NCBI RefSeq assembly: GCF_007828955.1 | Contig: NZ_VIVR01000001.1 | Location: 2,170,001 to 2,234,000, forward strand | Direction of reading: 5' to 3' | DNA length: 64,000 bases | Source: Kitasatospora atroaurantiaca | Lineage (GTDB): Bacteria > Actinomycetota > Actinomycetes > Streptomycetales > Streptomycetaceae | Part shown: positions 1-9,341 of the stretch, piece by piece | Position numbering within the stretch: the first letter of the stretch is position 1 | Layout: each line of letters begins with the position of its first letter | The notes under the pieces: generated by a model | The model's input: only the letters and a program-made list of their open reading frames with translations | Told to the model about the DNA's origin: nothing | The model's database searches: none | Program-made: the position numbers and the translations under genes

Positions 1-159
1 CATCACATACCGCCGTTGTCTCCCCCACGCCAGCGTCCTCGCAGCATACAGACGTGTCTTACAGCCCGCACAGCATTGTGAGGGTCAGTGATCAAGAGAC
101 GCAACGCGGGCCATCTCAAGGGCTGGCGGGCGAACGGGTGACGTAAGGGGACACTGCGG
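1..159. other. Left window edge, no supported gene
   Basis: I see no convincing coding sequence in this stretch. It is the leader of the integrase gene and ends in a purine-rich ribosome site (AAGGGG, 145-150). An excisionase gene often lies just upstream of such integrases, but it would lie outside the window. Confidence 0.4.
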
Positions 160-1677
160 GTGTTCGAGGAGAAGACCTACAAGCGATGCGCCTGCCGGGG
201 GCCGATGGTGCACAAGAGCGGGCCCAACAAGGGCAAGCCGGTCCTCCTCCCAGACGGGACACAGAAGATCGGGTATCTGGAGACCAGCTGCCCACAGCTC
301 AAGAAGCGGACGCACGGCAGCTGGACCTATGCCATCGAGCTACCTGCGAAACCGGGGGAAAAGCGGCAGCGCGCGAAGGAGGGCGGCTTCGCCACCCAGA
401 AAGAGGCCGCCGACAAGTGCGCCGAAGTCTGGGCACAGGCCCAGGTCGGCGTCGACGTGCTGTCCAAGGAGACCTTCGGCGAGTACATGGACCGCTGGAT
501 CGACGGCAAGTCAGACCTCGCGCGGAGCACTGTCGACCCGTACACACGGCACATTCGCCTCTACATCAAGCCCTCGATGGGACACGTGCTGCGGAAGGAC
601 ATACGCAAGCATCACCTCGACGCCATGTTCGGCTGGATCAACGACGAGAACGAGCAGCGAGCCGTGCACCGAGCCCTCGTCGAGGCCCTCGCAGAGGACT
701 GCGAAGCCAAGCGCCGTGCCTGGCACGCAGCACCGAAACACGAACGTGCCGAGGTCCGACAGGTGTGGCACGAAGCCAGGGACCAGTTGAAGACAGAACG
801 GCGACAGCTCAAGCGGATCACCGACATCCCCACCCAGCACAAGATCAAGGCCACCCTGTCGTCCGCGATGAACGACGCGGTCGCCGCGCTCGAAATGACT
901 CGCAACTGGGCCGCTCTTGTCACCCTCCCGAGCATCAAGCCGCCCCGACCCATCGTGTGGACGCCGCAGCGCGTCGCGCGCTGGCGCGAGACCGGAGAAG
1001 TCCCCAGCCCGGTAATGATCTGGACTCCCCAGCTCGCCGGCCAGTTCCTCGACAGGTACGTAGATGACGCCCTCTTCGATCTCTGGCACTTCAAGGCGTT
1101 CAGGGGACCTCGCCGCGGAGAGTGCTGCGCCCTACCCTGGAGCGAAGTCGACCTCGACAACCTGTCCGTGACGATTAGCCAGCAGGTCGTCTCCGTCGCT
1201 TACAAGGTCTACGGCGAAGACCCGAAGGCCGACAGCGAGCGGACCATCTCCATCGACCAGGAGAACGCAGCTCTGTTCCGGCTCCGCAAGCTTCGCCAAG
1301 CGGCCGACAAGGCTCGCTGCCTCGCCGCCGGGAAGGCGTGGATCGACAGTGGCCTCGTCTTCACGAAAGAGGACGGCGAGGGCTACCACCCGGACTACCT
1401 GACCGCGCGGTTCAAGCGGCTGGTGGAGAAGGCTGACCTGCCGCCGACCCGCCTGCATGACCTTCGTCACCTCGCGGCATCCCTGGCACGGCTTGCTGGC
1501 GTCGACATGAAGGGCATCCAGGTACAGCTCGGCCACTCGTCCTTCCAGATCACGGCCGACACTTACACCAGCGTCCTGCCCCAGCTGGAACAAGCCGCAG
1601 CAGAGGCCACCCTCGCAACCGTCCCGCGCACCACGCGGATCACCGAAGCCGCTGGGAACGAACTCGTCGCGGCGTAG
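160..1677 (+). CDS. Tyrosine site-specific integrase
   Basis: A 505-residue phage/ICE-type tyrosine recombinase that would insert and excise its element at a chromosomal site. The N-terminal third is basic and probably binds arm sites. A SAM-like core-binding domain follows around residues 105-175, with a long charged insertion at 165-225 before the catalytic domain. Catalytic elements are visible: an RRGE box (arginine I), then HDLRH and LGHSS near the C-terminus, followed by the nucleophile tyrosine in TADTYTSV. The GTG start at 160 has AAGGGG ten bases upstream. The gene reads toward the 3' end of the tRNA at 1929-2002, the usual arrangement when the element lies on the integrase side, so its body should extend left of the window. 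It differs in type from the serine integrase at 7301 and marks a separate element. Confidence 0.93.
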   Translation: MFEEKTYKRCACRGPMVHKSGPNKGKPVLLPDGTQKIGYLETSCPQLKKRTHGSWTYAIELPAKPGEKRQRAKEGGFATQKEAADKCAEVWAQAQVGVDVLSKETFGEYMDRWIDGKSDLARSTVDPYTRHIRLYIKPSMGHVLRKDIRKHHLDAMFGWINDENEQRAVHRALVEALAEDCEAKRRAWHAAPKHERAEVRQVWHEARDQLKTERRQLKRITDIPTQHKIKATLSSAMNDAVAALEMTRNWAALVTLPSIKPPRPIVWTPQRVARWRETGEVPSPVMIWTPQLAGQFLDRYVDDALFDLWHFKAFRGPRRGECCALPWSEVDLDNLSVTISQQVVSVAYKVYGEDPKADSERTISIDQENAALFRLRKLRQAADKARCLAAGKAWIDSGLVFTKEDGEGYHPDYLTARFKRLVEKADLPPTRLHDLRHLAASLARLAGVDMKGIQVQLGHSSFQITADTYTSVLPQLEQAAAEATLATVPRTTRITEAAGNELVAA

Positions 1678-1698
1678 TACTTTGCGCAGACACGCCGA

Positions 1699-1728
1699 AG
1701 GGCCCGCAGGTAGCTACCTGCGGGCCCT
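1699..1728. terminator. Perfect palindromic terminator after the integrase
   Basis: A 30-base perfect palindrome (two 15-base arms, no loop beyond the central bases) starts 21 bases after the integrase stop. It is strongly GC-rich without a U-tract, as is usual for Streptomyces terminators. Confidence 0.75.
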
Positions 1729-1732
1729 CATC

Positions 1733-1803
1733 GTTCCCAGCACGCCTAGCACACTGGGCCACAGAGGCCTTCGTCAAAACGATGTTCCCAGCATGTTCCC
1801 AGA
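1733..1803. repeat. GTTCCCAG direct repeats, candidate integrase arm sites
   Basis: GTTCCCAGCA occurs at 1733-1742 and 1784-1793, and GTTCCCAGA at 1795-1803. The last two form an 11-base tandem (ATGTTCCCAGC / ATGTTCCCAGA). An inverted copy, CTGGGAAC, lies in the last codons of the integrase at 1652-1659. Position between integrase and tRNA fits arm-type binding sites; that role is inferred. Confidence 0.5.
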
Positions 1804-1928
1804 CGGGTGAAACCCGGCGTGGCGAAGAGGCTCCGCGTCGCCTTGTGGGCTACTGTTCTCGTCAGTAATGCAGGCGTTTCCGCAGGTCAGAGGCGATATA
1901 TCTGATGATCTGCTGAGACTTGCCGAGG

Positions 1929-2002
<74 letters not shown>

Positions 2003-2225
2003 GGTTCGCCGCGCAGCCGGGCCGACCCGGCCGGTGCAGCAGCAGACGGCCCCTCAGGGCCGTCCCCGGCAGCATAGCCGGTCGATCAGCTCCGGTGCGC
2101 GCCGGGGGCGCATCCGAGGAGGCCGGCGAGCCCCTCTCCCCGTCCGGGCCAGCCGCTGTGGCGGTGCCCGACACCTCCGGGTGAGGCTGGAAGCCCGATG
2201 GACCCGGCGGTCGAGTTCCAGGGCG

Positions 2226-3065
2226 GTGACGGTGCGCGGACGGAGCAGGTGGGTGATCACGGCGGCGGCCCTCGCCCTGACGGCGGCGACCGGCTGCGGA
2301 TCCTCTTCGGGTACGTCGACCGGCAGCCCCACCACCAGCCGGAGCTCCCCCGCCCACGGCTGGACCAAGGACCGCATCCTCGCCGCGGTCGCCAAGCACG
2401 TCGGCACCACCCGTACCGCCAAGCCCACCGTCCTCAACGGCCTGGTCGGCGCGGTCTTCACCCACAACTCGGACGGCGACCACTTCTGCACCGCCAGCGT
2501 CGTCGACAGCGCCGGGCAGAATCTGATCATCACCGCCGCGCACTGCGTCTACGACCCGTTGACGGGCCAGCACGGCGATCTGGTGTTCGTCCCCGGCTAC
2601 CGCAACGGCGAGACGCCGAGCGGCGTCTGGCCGCTCGTCTCGATCACCGTCGACCAGAGCTGGAAGGACCACGGCAACCAGGACATGGACGTCGCCTTCG
2701 CGATCGTCCAGCGGCAGAACGGCCGGCAGGTCCAGCAGGTGCTCGGCGCGAACAAGCTCGGCACCGGCAAGGGGTACCAGCTGCCGGTGAAGGTGACGGG
2801 CTACCCGAGCAGCGGCGAGGTCCCGATCACCTGCAGCAACCGGACCACCGAGCAGAGCCCCACCCAGCTGCGCATCGACTGCCCCGACTACACCGGCGGC
2901 ACCAGCGGCAGCCCGTGGATCACCGACTTCGACCCGAGCACCCGCACGGGCACCGTGGTCGGCGTGATCGGCGGCTACCAGCAGGGCGGGGACACCGCGG
3001 ACACCTCGTACAGCAGCTACTTCGGTGACCAGGTCCAGGCGCTCTACGACCGGGCCACAGGTTGA
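2226..3065 (+). CDS. Secreted trypsin-like serine protease, putative lipoprotein
   Basis: An S1-family (V8/trypsin-like) extracellular peptidase of about 279 residues from the chosen GTG. The start is uncertain: the open frame runs on upstream to 2034, but those residues are low-complexity arginine-rich sequence. From 2226 the protein starts with basic residues, then the hydrophobic run VITAAALALTAATGC and a Ser/Thr-rich linker, which reads as a signal peptide with a possible lipobox cysteine. The catalytic triad is visible as TAAHC, DMDVAF and GTSGSPW. A paralog follows at 3183, so this is a tandem duplication. It lies outside both mobile elements. Confidence 0.82.
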   Translation: MTVRGRSRWVITAAALALTAATGCGSSSGTSTGSPTTSRSSPAHGWTKDRILAAVAKHVGTTRTAKPTVLNGLVGAVFTHNSDGDHFCTASVVDSAGQNLIITAAHCVYDPLTGQHGDLVFVPGYRNGETPSGVWPLVSITVDQSWKDHGNQDMDVAFAIVQRQNGRQVQQVLGANKLGTGKGYQLPVKVTGYPSSGEVPITCSNRTTEQSPTQLRIDCPDYTGGTSGSPWITDFDPSTRTGTVVGVIGGYQQGGDTADTSYSSYFGDQVQALYDRATG

Positions 3066-3182
3066 GCCCCGTCCGACAAGATCGGCCGGGCAGGGCCTGG
3101 CGCACCCGGCGTCCCGCCTGGTAGATCTTGGTTCCGGGCCCGCCCTGCGGAGGCGGCACTGCGGGAGAAGAGAGACCACCGG

Positions 3183-3932
3183 ATGGCACGCGTACGGCAC
3201 CTCGGCGCTCTGGCCGCTGCGCTGCTGGCCGTCTCACCGCTCGCCGTCACGGCCTGCGCACCCGGCTCCGGGCAGGCGGACAACACGCCGTCCTCCCGCC
3301 CCGCTCCGCCCGACGGCAGGAGCGACCGGATCGGCGCGCTCTTCGTGGGCGCCCTCGACGGCCCCCGGGCCTGCACCGCCAGCATCGTCGACAGCCCGCG
3401 CCGCAATCTGCTGGTGACCGCCGCCCACTGCGTCTACACCTCCACCCTCGGCCGGCTGGACAACCTGGTGTTCGCCCCGGGCTTCCGCGACGGCCGGGCC
3501 CCGTACGGCAGTTGGCCGCTCACCTCGATCACCGTCGACCCCCGCTGGACGGAGAGCGAGGACCCCGAGTACGACGTCGCCTTCCTCACCGTCGACGCGG
3601 TGGAGGGCCGGCAGATCGAGGACGTGCTCGGCGGCAACCCGCTCGGCACCGACCAGGGCTTCGGCCTGCCGGTCTCCGTCACCGGCTACCCGAACGAGAG
3701 TCAGGTACCGATCACCTGTGCCGGCCGGACCAGCCAGTTCAGCGCCACCCAGGAGCGCTTCGACTGCCTCGGCTACACCAACGGCACCAGCGGCAGCCCC
3801 TGGCTCACCGGGACGGGCAAGGTGGTGGGCGTGATCGGCGGCTACCAGCAGGGCGGGGACACCGACCGGACCTCGTACAGCATCACCTTCGACGGCCGGG
3901 TCACCGAGCTGTACCGGAAGGCCACCGCCTAG
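3183..3932 (+). CDS. Secreted trypsin-like serine protease, tandem paralog
   Basis: A 249-residue paralog of the preceding protease. It has a cleaner lipoprotein signal (hydrophobic run ending in LAVTAC, cysteine after VTA). The catalytic triad is TAAHC, EYDVAF and GTSGSPW. The two proteins share the blocks VIGGYQQGGDT and PITC. The ATG start has a GGGAGAAGAGA ribosome site. Its own hairpin follows the stop. The pair probably acts on extracellular or surface substrates; the substrate cannot be read from sequence. Confidence 0.88.
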   Translation: MARVRHLGALAAALLAVSPLAVTACAPGSGQADNTPSSRPAPPDGRSDRIGALFVGALDGPRACTASIVDSPRRNLLVTAAHCVYTSTLGRLDNLVFAPGFRDGRAPYGSWPLTSITVDPRWTESEDPEYDVAFLTVDAVEGRQIEDVLGGNPLGTDQGFGLPVSVTGYPNESQVPITCAGRTSQFSATQERFDCLGYTNGTSGSPWLTGTGKVVGVIGGYQQGGDTDRTSYSITFDGRVTELYRKATA

Positions 3933-3953
3933 GGCCGGCGGGCCCGGAAAACA

Positions 3954-3984
3954 CGAAGGCCCTCCGGCGACCGGAGGGCCTTCG
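3954..3984. terminator. Hairpin terminator after the protease pair
   Basis: Perfect 14-base arms (3954-3967 and 3971-3984) around a CGA loop, 21 bases after the protease stop. It separates the plus-strand protease genes from the minus-strand tRNA-Asn genes. Confidence 0.8.
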
Positions 3985-4016
3985 CTCTGCGCTACTCACC
4001 TGAACTGCCGGTGAAG

Positions 4017-4089
4017 CTCCCCCAATTGGACTCGAACCAATAACCTGCCGATTAACAGTCGGCTGCTCTGCCAATTGAGCTATGGGGGA
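4017..4089 (-). tRNA. tRNA-Asn (GTT)
   Basis: A minus-strand cloverleaf with acceptor TCCCCCA, D-arm GCTCAATTGGCAGAGC, anticodon loop CTGTTAA (anticodon GTT) and T-loop TTCGAGT. Discriminator G, no encoded CCA. It is the downstream copy of a tandem pair. Confidence 0.93.
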
Positions 4090-4131
4090 TCGCTCACGCG
4101 GTGCAGGACGGGCCTTACCAGCCTGTCCGCG

Positions 4132-4204
4132 CTCCCGCATTTGGACTCGAACCAAAAACCTGCCGGTTAACAGCCGGCTGCTCTGCCAATTGAGCTATGC
4201 GGGA
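4132..4204 (-). tRNA. tRNA-Asn (GTT), second copy
   Basis: Minus-strand cloverleaf nearly identical to the copy at 4017, also with anticodon loop CTGTTAA. The acceptor (TCCCGCA) and part of the T-stem differ by compensating changes, so both copies keep good pairing. The spacer is 42 bases, consistent with co-transcription. Confidence 0.93.
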
Positions 4205-4495
4205 TTGAGCTTCCGCCTGGGCCCCGGATCCTCCCGGGCCTTCGGCGCTCGCTGCGGGACATACATTAGCGCACTCAGGGGGGTGGTCCGCCAATCGCTT
4301 TCCCCTTCCCCGTCCCTCCGGCCCGACCCCCGACCCTCTCGGCGCGCCCGGCGCGCGACGGCCGGGGCGGGCGGGGATGCTGGTGGCACGGCGGGGCACG
4401 GCCGGCCCGGACCCGCCACCGCCCGGGCGGTTCACCGCCGGGCAGGACGGGTAGGGCAACGCGGTGGAGACCGCAAGGAAGGGTGGAAGCCGAGC

Positions 4496-4789
4496 ATGTG
4501 GAAGCTGACCTTGATCGTGGGAGTCGGGATCGGGTACGTCCTGGGCGCCCGGGCCGGCCGGCAGCGCTACGAGCAGATCGCCAAGACCGCCCGCCAGATC
4601 GCCGAGAACCCCCGGGTGCAGGACGCCGCCGGCAAGGCCAAGCACCAGGCGGGCGCGGTGGCCGGAAAGGCCGCGGGCGCGGTGGCCGACAAGGTCGGCG
4701 ACAAGCTGCCGAACGCGCTGACCGACCGGGTCTCGTACTTCAACCGCCAGCACGCCGAGGACGACAGTTGGGGCACGGTCCGTCCGTGA
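4496..4789 (+). CDS. YtxH-like small membrane protein
   Basis: A 97-residue protein with one N-terminal membrane segment (residues 3-18, glycine-rich, ending in the ARAGRQRYEQI signature common in actinobacterial YtxH-like proteins). A long amphipathic Ala/Lys helix follows (AGKAKHQAGAVAGKAAGAV). The family is often stress-linked but has no defined biochemical role. The ATG at 4496 is preceded by GAAGGGTGGA. The upstream stretch 4205-4495 contains no gene I can support. Confidence 0.75.
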   Translation: MWKLTLIVGVGIGYVLGARAGRQRYEQIAKTARQIAENPRVQDAAGKAKHQAGAVAGKAAGAVADKVGDKLPNALTDRVSYFNRQHAEDDSWGTVRP

Positions 4790-4894
4790 CCCCGGCGGGC
4801 CGGCCGGGACGCGGGGAGTACTCACCAGTACCGAGTGGGCAACACTTGTGTCGCCCGGCTCCATCCCGGCCACCCGCTGAGGCATGATCTCGAT

Positions 4895-6328
4895 ATGGCC
4901 ATCGTCGCGGGCATCGACAGCTCGACCACTCGCACCAGGATCGTCGCGTGCGACGCCGACACCGGCGCCGTGCTGCGCGACGGCAAGGCACCCCATCCGC
5001 TGCCCGAGGGCGCCGACGGCCGGACCACCGAGGTCGACCCGCAGGCCTGGCTGCACTCGCTCGGCGACGCGGCCACCGGCGGCCTGCTGGAGGGCGTCCG
5101 GGCGATCGGCGTCTCCGCCCAGCAGCACGGTCTGATCGGGCTGGACGCGGGCGGGGTCCTGGTCCGCCCGGCGCTGCTGTGGAACGACCCGCGCTCGGCG
5201 GGCGCCGCCGCCGCCCTGATCGACGCGCTCGGCGGCCCGGAGCCGTGGGTCCAGGCGATCGGCTCCGTCCCCGCCCCGACGTACACCATCGCCAAGCTGC
5301 GCTGGCTGGCCGAGTACGAGCCCGCCTCGGCGAAGCGGATCGCCGAGGTGCTGCTGCCGCACGACTGGCTGGTCTGGCAGCTGCTCGGCCACCCCAAGCG
5401 CCGGACCACCGACCGCGGCGACGCCTCCGGCACGGGCTACTGGTCGCCGGTCACCGGCGAGTACCGCCAGGACCTGGTGAAGCTCGCGCTCGGCCACGAG
5501 CTGCGGCTTCCGGACGTGCTCGGCCCCTCCGAGCCCGCCGGGCACACCCCCGAGGGCCTGCTGATCTCCGCCGGTACCGGTGACAACATGGCGGCCGCGC
5601 TGGGCCTCGGGCTCGGCCCCGGCGACGCGGTGGTCTCGATCGGCGGCAACGGCACCATCTTCGCGGTGCACGACCAGGCCGTGGTCGACACCTCCGGCGC
5701 CATCTCCTCGTTCGCCGACGCGACCGGCCACCACCTCCCGATGGTCGGCACCCTCAACGCCGCCCAGGTGCTGCGCTCGATGGCCGGCCTGCTGGGCTGC
5801 GACCTGGCCGGGCTGAGCGAGCTGGCCCTCCAGTCCTCCCCCGGCGCGTACGGGCTGGTGCTGCTCCCGTACCTGGACGGCGAGCGGACGCCCAAGCTGC
5901 CGCACGCGGCGGGCACCCTGACGGGCCTGCGGGCCGAGTCGATGGCCCCTCAGCACCTCGCGAGGGCCGCCGTCGAGGGCATGCTCTGCAATGTCGCGGA
6001 CGCCCTGGACGTGCTGCGCACCAAGGGCGTCACGGTGCGCCGGGTCTTCCTGCTGGGCGCGGCCGGGCGGCTGCCCGCCGTACGGGAGATCGCGCCGCTG
6101 CTGTTCGGCCTCCCCGTGGTGATACCGCCGGCCGGCGACTACGCCTCGCGTGGTGCGGCCCGGCAGGCCGCCTGGGCGCTGGCCGGCACCGCCGAGCCGC
6201 CGCAGTGGGAGCTGCCCGAGGCCGTGACCATCACCCCCGACCAGGAGCACGACCTCGCCGTCGGCAAGGCGGTGCGCCAGCAGTTCGCCACCGTACGGGA
6301 GCAGGTGCACCCGGAGACCAAGGCCTGA
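4895..6328 (+). CDS. xylB: Xylulokinase (FGGY family)
   Basis: A 477-residue FGGY carbohydrate kinase, the usual length for D-xylulokinase, which phosphorylates D-xylulose to xylulose 5-phosphate for the pentose phosphate pathway. Visible elements are the N-terminal phosphate loop GIDSSTTRTR, the sugar-loop region ALLWNDPRSAG, the second ATPase motif around VVSIGGNGTIFAV and the block YLDGERTPKLPHAAG. ATG at 4895 is preferred over an upstream in-frame extension because homologs begin at the IVAGIDSST strand. No xylose isomerase or repressor is adjacent, so other FGGY substrates are not excluded. Confidence 0.85.
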   Translation: MAIVAGIDSSTTRTRIVACDADTGAVLRDGKAPHPLPEGADGRTTEVDPQAWLHSLGDAATGGLLEGVRAIGVSAQQHGLIGLDAGGVLVRPALLWNDPRSAGAAAALIDALGGPEPWVQAIGSVPAPTYTIAKLRWLAEYEPASAKRIAEVLLPHDWLVWQLLGHPKRRTTDRGDASGTGYWSPVTGEYRQDLVKLALGHELRLPDVLGPSEPAGHTPEGLLISAGTGDNMAAALGLGLGPGDAVVSIGGNGTIFAVHDQAVVDTSGAISSFADATGHHLPMVGTLNAAQVLRSMAGLLGCDLAGLSELALQSSPGAYGLVLLPYLDGERTPKLPHAAGTLTGLRAESMAPQHLARAAVEGMLCNVADALDVLRTKGVTVRRVFLLGAAGRLPAVREIAPLLFGLPVVIPPAGDYASRGAARQAAWALAGTAEPPQWELPEAVTITPDQEHDLAVGKAVRQQFATVREQVHPETKA

Positions 6329-6407
6329 ACGGCGCTCTGGGAATGCGTCACCGGGCGACCGGTGGCAGCGTGGGACATCCGTGAGGTGAGCGAAGGGATG
6401 TCCGGAC

Positions 6408-7271
6408 ATGGCGCTGCATCAGGGAACGGGCGGGGACCGCCGGCTGGCTCTCAATCCGCTGCTGGCAGCTGCGGAGGCGATGGCCCTGGCCCCGCCGGTG
6501 CACCGGCTCGCGGACGGCCCGATCCTGGCCACCACCGCGTACCGGCTGATCCACGACGAGCTCATGCTGGACGGCAACGCCAAGCTCAACCTGGCCACCT
6601 TCGTCACCACCTCGATGGAGGAGGAGGCCGACCGGCTGATGGCCGAGTGCTTCGACAAGAACATGATCGACAAGGACGAGTACCCGCAGACGGCCGAACT
6701 GGAGCGGCGCTGCGTGTCGATGCTCGCCGACCTCTGGCACGTCCCCGATCCGGAATCGGCGGTGGGCTGCTCGACCACCGGGTCCAGCGAGGCGTGCATG
6801 CTGGCCGGGCTCGCGCTCAAGCGGCGCTGGATGCGGCGCAACCCCGAGCGGTACGCGGCGGGCGCCCGCCCCAACCTGGTGATGGGCGTGAACGTGCAGG
6901 TCTGCTGGGACAAGTTCTGCAACTTCTGGGAGGTCGAGCCGAGGCTGGCGCCGATGGAGGGCGAGCGCTTCCACCTGGGCGCCGAGCAGGCGGTGGCCCT
7001 CTGCGACGAGAACACCATCGGCGTGGTCGGGATCCTCGGCTCGACCTTCGACGGCTCCTACGAGCCGATCGCGGAGATCTGTGCGGCCCTGGACGAGCTG
7101 CAGCAGCGCACGGGCCTCGACGTGCCGGTGCACGTCGACGGGGCGTCAGGGGCGATGGTTGCGCCCTTCATCGACCCCGACCTGCTCTGGGACTTCCGGC
7201 TGCCCCGGGTCTCCTCGATCAACACCTCCGGCCACAAGTTCGGTCTCTTGTTACGTAAACGGGGGCCATGA
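6408..7271 (+). pseudogene. Glutamate decarboxylase, 3' part lost at the element insertion
   Basis: The N-terminal ~280 residues of a PLP-dependent glutamate decarboxylase, normally about 465 residues, which makes GABA and consumes a proton. It matches the intact copy at 44431 through [15 protein letters not shown] and SGHKFGL. SGHK holds the PLP-binding lysine; immediately after it the reading frame enters unrelated sequence (LLRKRGP, then stop) at the boundary of the serine-integrase element. The start ATG follows CGAAGGGA. The missing part contains the VGWxxWR, GGDxPTFALNFSRP and C-terminal domains, so this product should be inactive. Confidence 0.9.
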
Positions 7272-7300
7272 ACGTCCGTCGGCCCCTATCGTGACTGACC
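7240..7300. other. Probable attL of the serine-integrase element
   Basis: Glutamate decarboxylase coding sequence stops matching at about 7246 (CACAAGTTCGGTCTC) and foreign sequence begins with TTGTTACGTAAACGGGGGCC, including the palindrome TTACGTAA (7251-7258) and GGGGCC/GGCCCC flanks. The serine integrase starts at 7301, the usual position beside an att site. The exact crossover dinucleotide cannot be fixed without attR or an empty site. Confidence 0.7.
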
Positions 7301-8887
7301 ATGGGAAACGTGATCCCCCTCCCCCGGTCCGAGGCGCTCTCGCAGCTGCGCGCAGCTCTGTACGGCCGCGCCTCACACGATCCGAAGAAGCAGGGAAGGT
7401 CCATCAGGGACCAGTTCACCGTCGGGGAGCTGGAGTGCGAGGACCGCGGCTGGACGATCCACGACTACTACGAGGACCGCGACCTCTCGGCCTCCCGGAA
7501 GGCCCGAAAGGTCCGGAAAAACTTCGAACGGCTGGTCGCCGACATGGAGGCCGGCCTGATCGACGTGGTCGTGTATGCCGAGCGCTCGCGGGTGTCCCGC
7601 ACGCTGGAGGTCTCGGTCAAGCTGCGTGACGTCTGCGAGCGCACGGGCGTGCTGCTGTGCTACGACGGGCGCATCTACGACATGCGGGTGCCGTCCGACC
7701 GCAAGGAGTTCACCCGCGACGCCCTCCAGTCCGAGGAGGAAGCCGAGGCGATCATCGCCCGCGCCGACCGGACTGCGCGGCTCAATGCGAAGCGCGGGCG
7801 CCCTCACGGAATCGTGCCATTCGGGTACAAGCGCCGCTACGACCCCGATGACGGCCACCTCGTGGGGCAGGAGGAGCACCCGGACCACGCGGACGTCGTG
7901 AGGACCGCCTTCGACATGATCGACCAGGGCAAGAGTCTCAGAGCGACGCTGCGGTACGTGCAGACGTTCCGGCCCACGATGACGCGCGCTGGCCTGCGCG
8001 TGATCCTGACGAACCGGTCCTACCTCGGCATCCGGACGAACCGCGGCTCGGAGTACAAGGCTGTCTGGCCCCGGATCGTCGACGAGACCGTGTTTCACCG
8101 GGTTCAGCTGCTCCTCGGGGATCCGGATCGGAACACGAACCGAGATGGCGGGACCTCTCACATGCTCTCGGGCATCGCTCTGTGCGCACTGTGCCGGGCC
8201 GATCCCAGTGCGAAGATCAACAAGCTTCGTTACGTGAACGGTCGACAGCAGCGAGATCGCGTGGTGAACGGCCGCACGGTGAAGGGGACTCTGCTCAAGC
8301 CGACCTACACCTGCGAGTACCGGGGGGATGTCTCCATCAGCCAGGAGGCCCTGGATGCCTACGTCGAGGAGGCGGTGCTGAACTGGCTGTCGTCCCCGGA
8401 CGCGGCGCTGGTGTTTCGAAGGACAGTGGTACAGGCGACCATCGCGGCGGAGCGCACCAAGATCGCGGCGATGCGCACTCAGCTGGAAGAGGCCCGGGCG
8501 CAGGCAACGCAGTTCAGCCCGGCCACGGGAATGCCGCTGCTCTCGGTCGCGTCGCTGGCGACATTGGAGCAGAACCTTCACCCGCTGATCGTGGCGGCCG
8601 AGAACCGGCTCAACGCCCAGCTGTCGGTCGGTGATCCTCTGATCGACGGCTTGATCGGGCACCCGATGGAAGTCCTTGATCTGATGTGGAATGCCGAGCT
8701 GGACACGGAGCAGCGGCGGCACGTCATCCAGCGTTGCGTGAGGGTTGAGCTACGTAAGGCGCAGAAGGCGGGCCGTTATCAGCTGGGTCTCACCGGGAGA
8801 GTGGGGCTGATCTTCAAGGGGCAGCCGGGGTTTGAGGAGTGGCCGAAGGCTCCCGCCCTGGAGCTGGTTGAAGCGGCGACCGAGTAG
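7301..8887 (+). CDS. Large serine integrase
   Basis: A 528-residue large serine recombinase of the phiC31/R4 class, which joins attP and attB unidirectionally unless a directionality factor is present. The resolvase domain is at residues 15-160, with catalytic serine in YGRASHD and the GRSIRDQ and ERSRVSR motifs. A recombinase domain follows (RGRPHGIVPFGY), then a zinc-ribbon region that keeps CALC and a later TCEY. A coiled-coil stretch lies at about 380-420 (ERTKIAAMRTQLEEARAQ). ATG at 7301 lies 55 bases beyond the broken decarboxylase. A phiC31 gp3-like directionality factor is encoded at 11872. The stop is only four bases from that of the convergent gene at 8892. Confidence 0.95.
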   Translation: MGNVIPLPRSEALSQLRAALYGRASHDPKKQGRSIRDQFTVGELECEDRGWTIHDYYEDRDLSASRKARKVRKNFERLVADMEAGLIDVVVYAERSRVSRTLEVSVKLRDVCERTGVLLCYDGRIYDMRVPSDRKEFTRDALQSEEEAEAIIARADRTARLNAKRGRPHGIVPFGYKRRYDPDDGHLVGQEEHPDHADVVRTAFDMIDQGKSLRATLRYVQTFRPTMTRAGLRVILTNRSYLGIRTNRGSEYKAVWPRIVDETVFHRVQLLLGDPDRNTNRDGGTSHMLSGIALCALCRADPSAKINKLRYVNGRQQRDRVVNGRTVKGTLLKPTYTCEYRGDVSISQEALDAYVEEAVLNWLSSPDAALVFRRTVVQATIAAERTKIAAMRTQLEEARAQATQFSPATGMPLLSVASLATLEQNLHPLIVAAENRLNAQLSVGDPLIDGLIGHPMEVLDLMWNAELDTEQRRHVIQRCVRVELRKAQKAGRYQLGLTGRVGLIFKGQPGFEEWPKAPALELVEAATE

Positions 8888-8891
8888 GGCG

Positions 8892-9341
8892 TCAGCGGCG
8901 CCGGGTGGCGATGGAGATCACGTCGGCGTCGGCGTCGGGTCGCTCGTCCGTGGGTGTGCCCAGCTGGTTGAGGAGGACGGCCTTCACGCCGTCCTCGAAG
9001 GCGTCGGCTTTGGCGATGGCCAGCTCGTGCTGGTGCTGGCCGTTGAGGGCGGCGATCTGGCTGACGAGCTTCTCCTCCATGTTGACGCGCATGCGCTCGC
9101 GTTGGCTGGTGAGCGTGAGGAAGGCGGCTTCGTACTGGCGTCGCGAGTTGTCGAGGGCGTTCCGGGCGTCCTGGAGTTGGGCGTCGTCGGCAGTGGCCAT
9201 GGCGCGGTGGCGCAGGTGAAGGACGGCGGCGCCCAGGATGGCTCCGGCGGCGACAGGGGCGGGATAGAGGAGTGCGGCGGCGAGCAGTGCAGTTGCTGCT
9301 ACGGCCAGTCCTGCGCGGTAGTTCACGTGCGCTCTCCTCAT
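8892..9341 (-). CDS. Membrane-anchored coiled-coil protein, unknown function
   Basis: About 149 residues from ATG 9341. Two hydrophobic segments (AGLAVAATALLAAALLYP and VAAGAILGAAVL) are followed by a long amphipathic helix (QLQDARNALDNSRRQYEAA) and an acidic tail. Its start overlaps the stop of the upstream regulator gene (ATGA), so the two are translationally coupled. I do not recognise the family. Confidence 0.65.
   Translation of the reverse strand: MRRAHVNYRAGLAVAATALLAAALLYPAPVAAGAILGAAVLHLRHRAMATADDAQLQDARNALDNSRRQYEAAFLTLTSQRERMRVNMEEKLVSQIAALNGQHQHELAIAKADAFEDGVKAVLLNQLGTPTDERPDADADVISIATRRR

Noticed and set aside
4115..6409. A 764-codon open frame on the minus strand across xylB
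   Set aside because: It is the antisense shadow of xylB and YtxH; it has Arg/Gly-rich sequence with no domain, and spans two tRNA genes.
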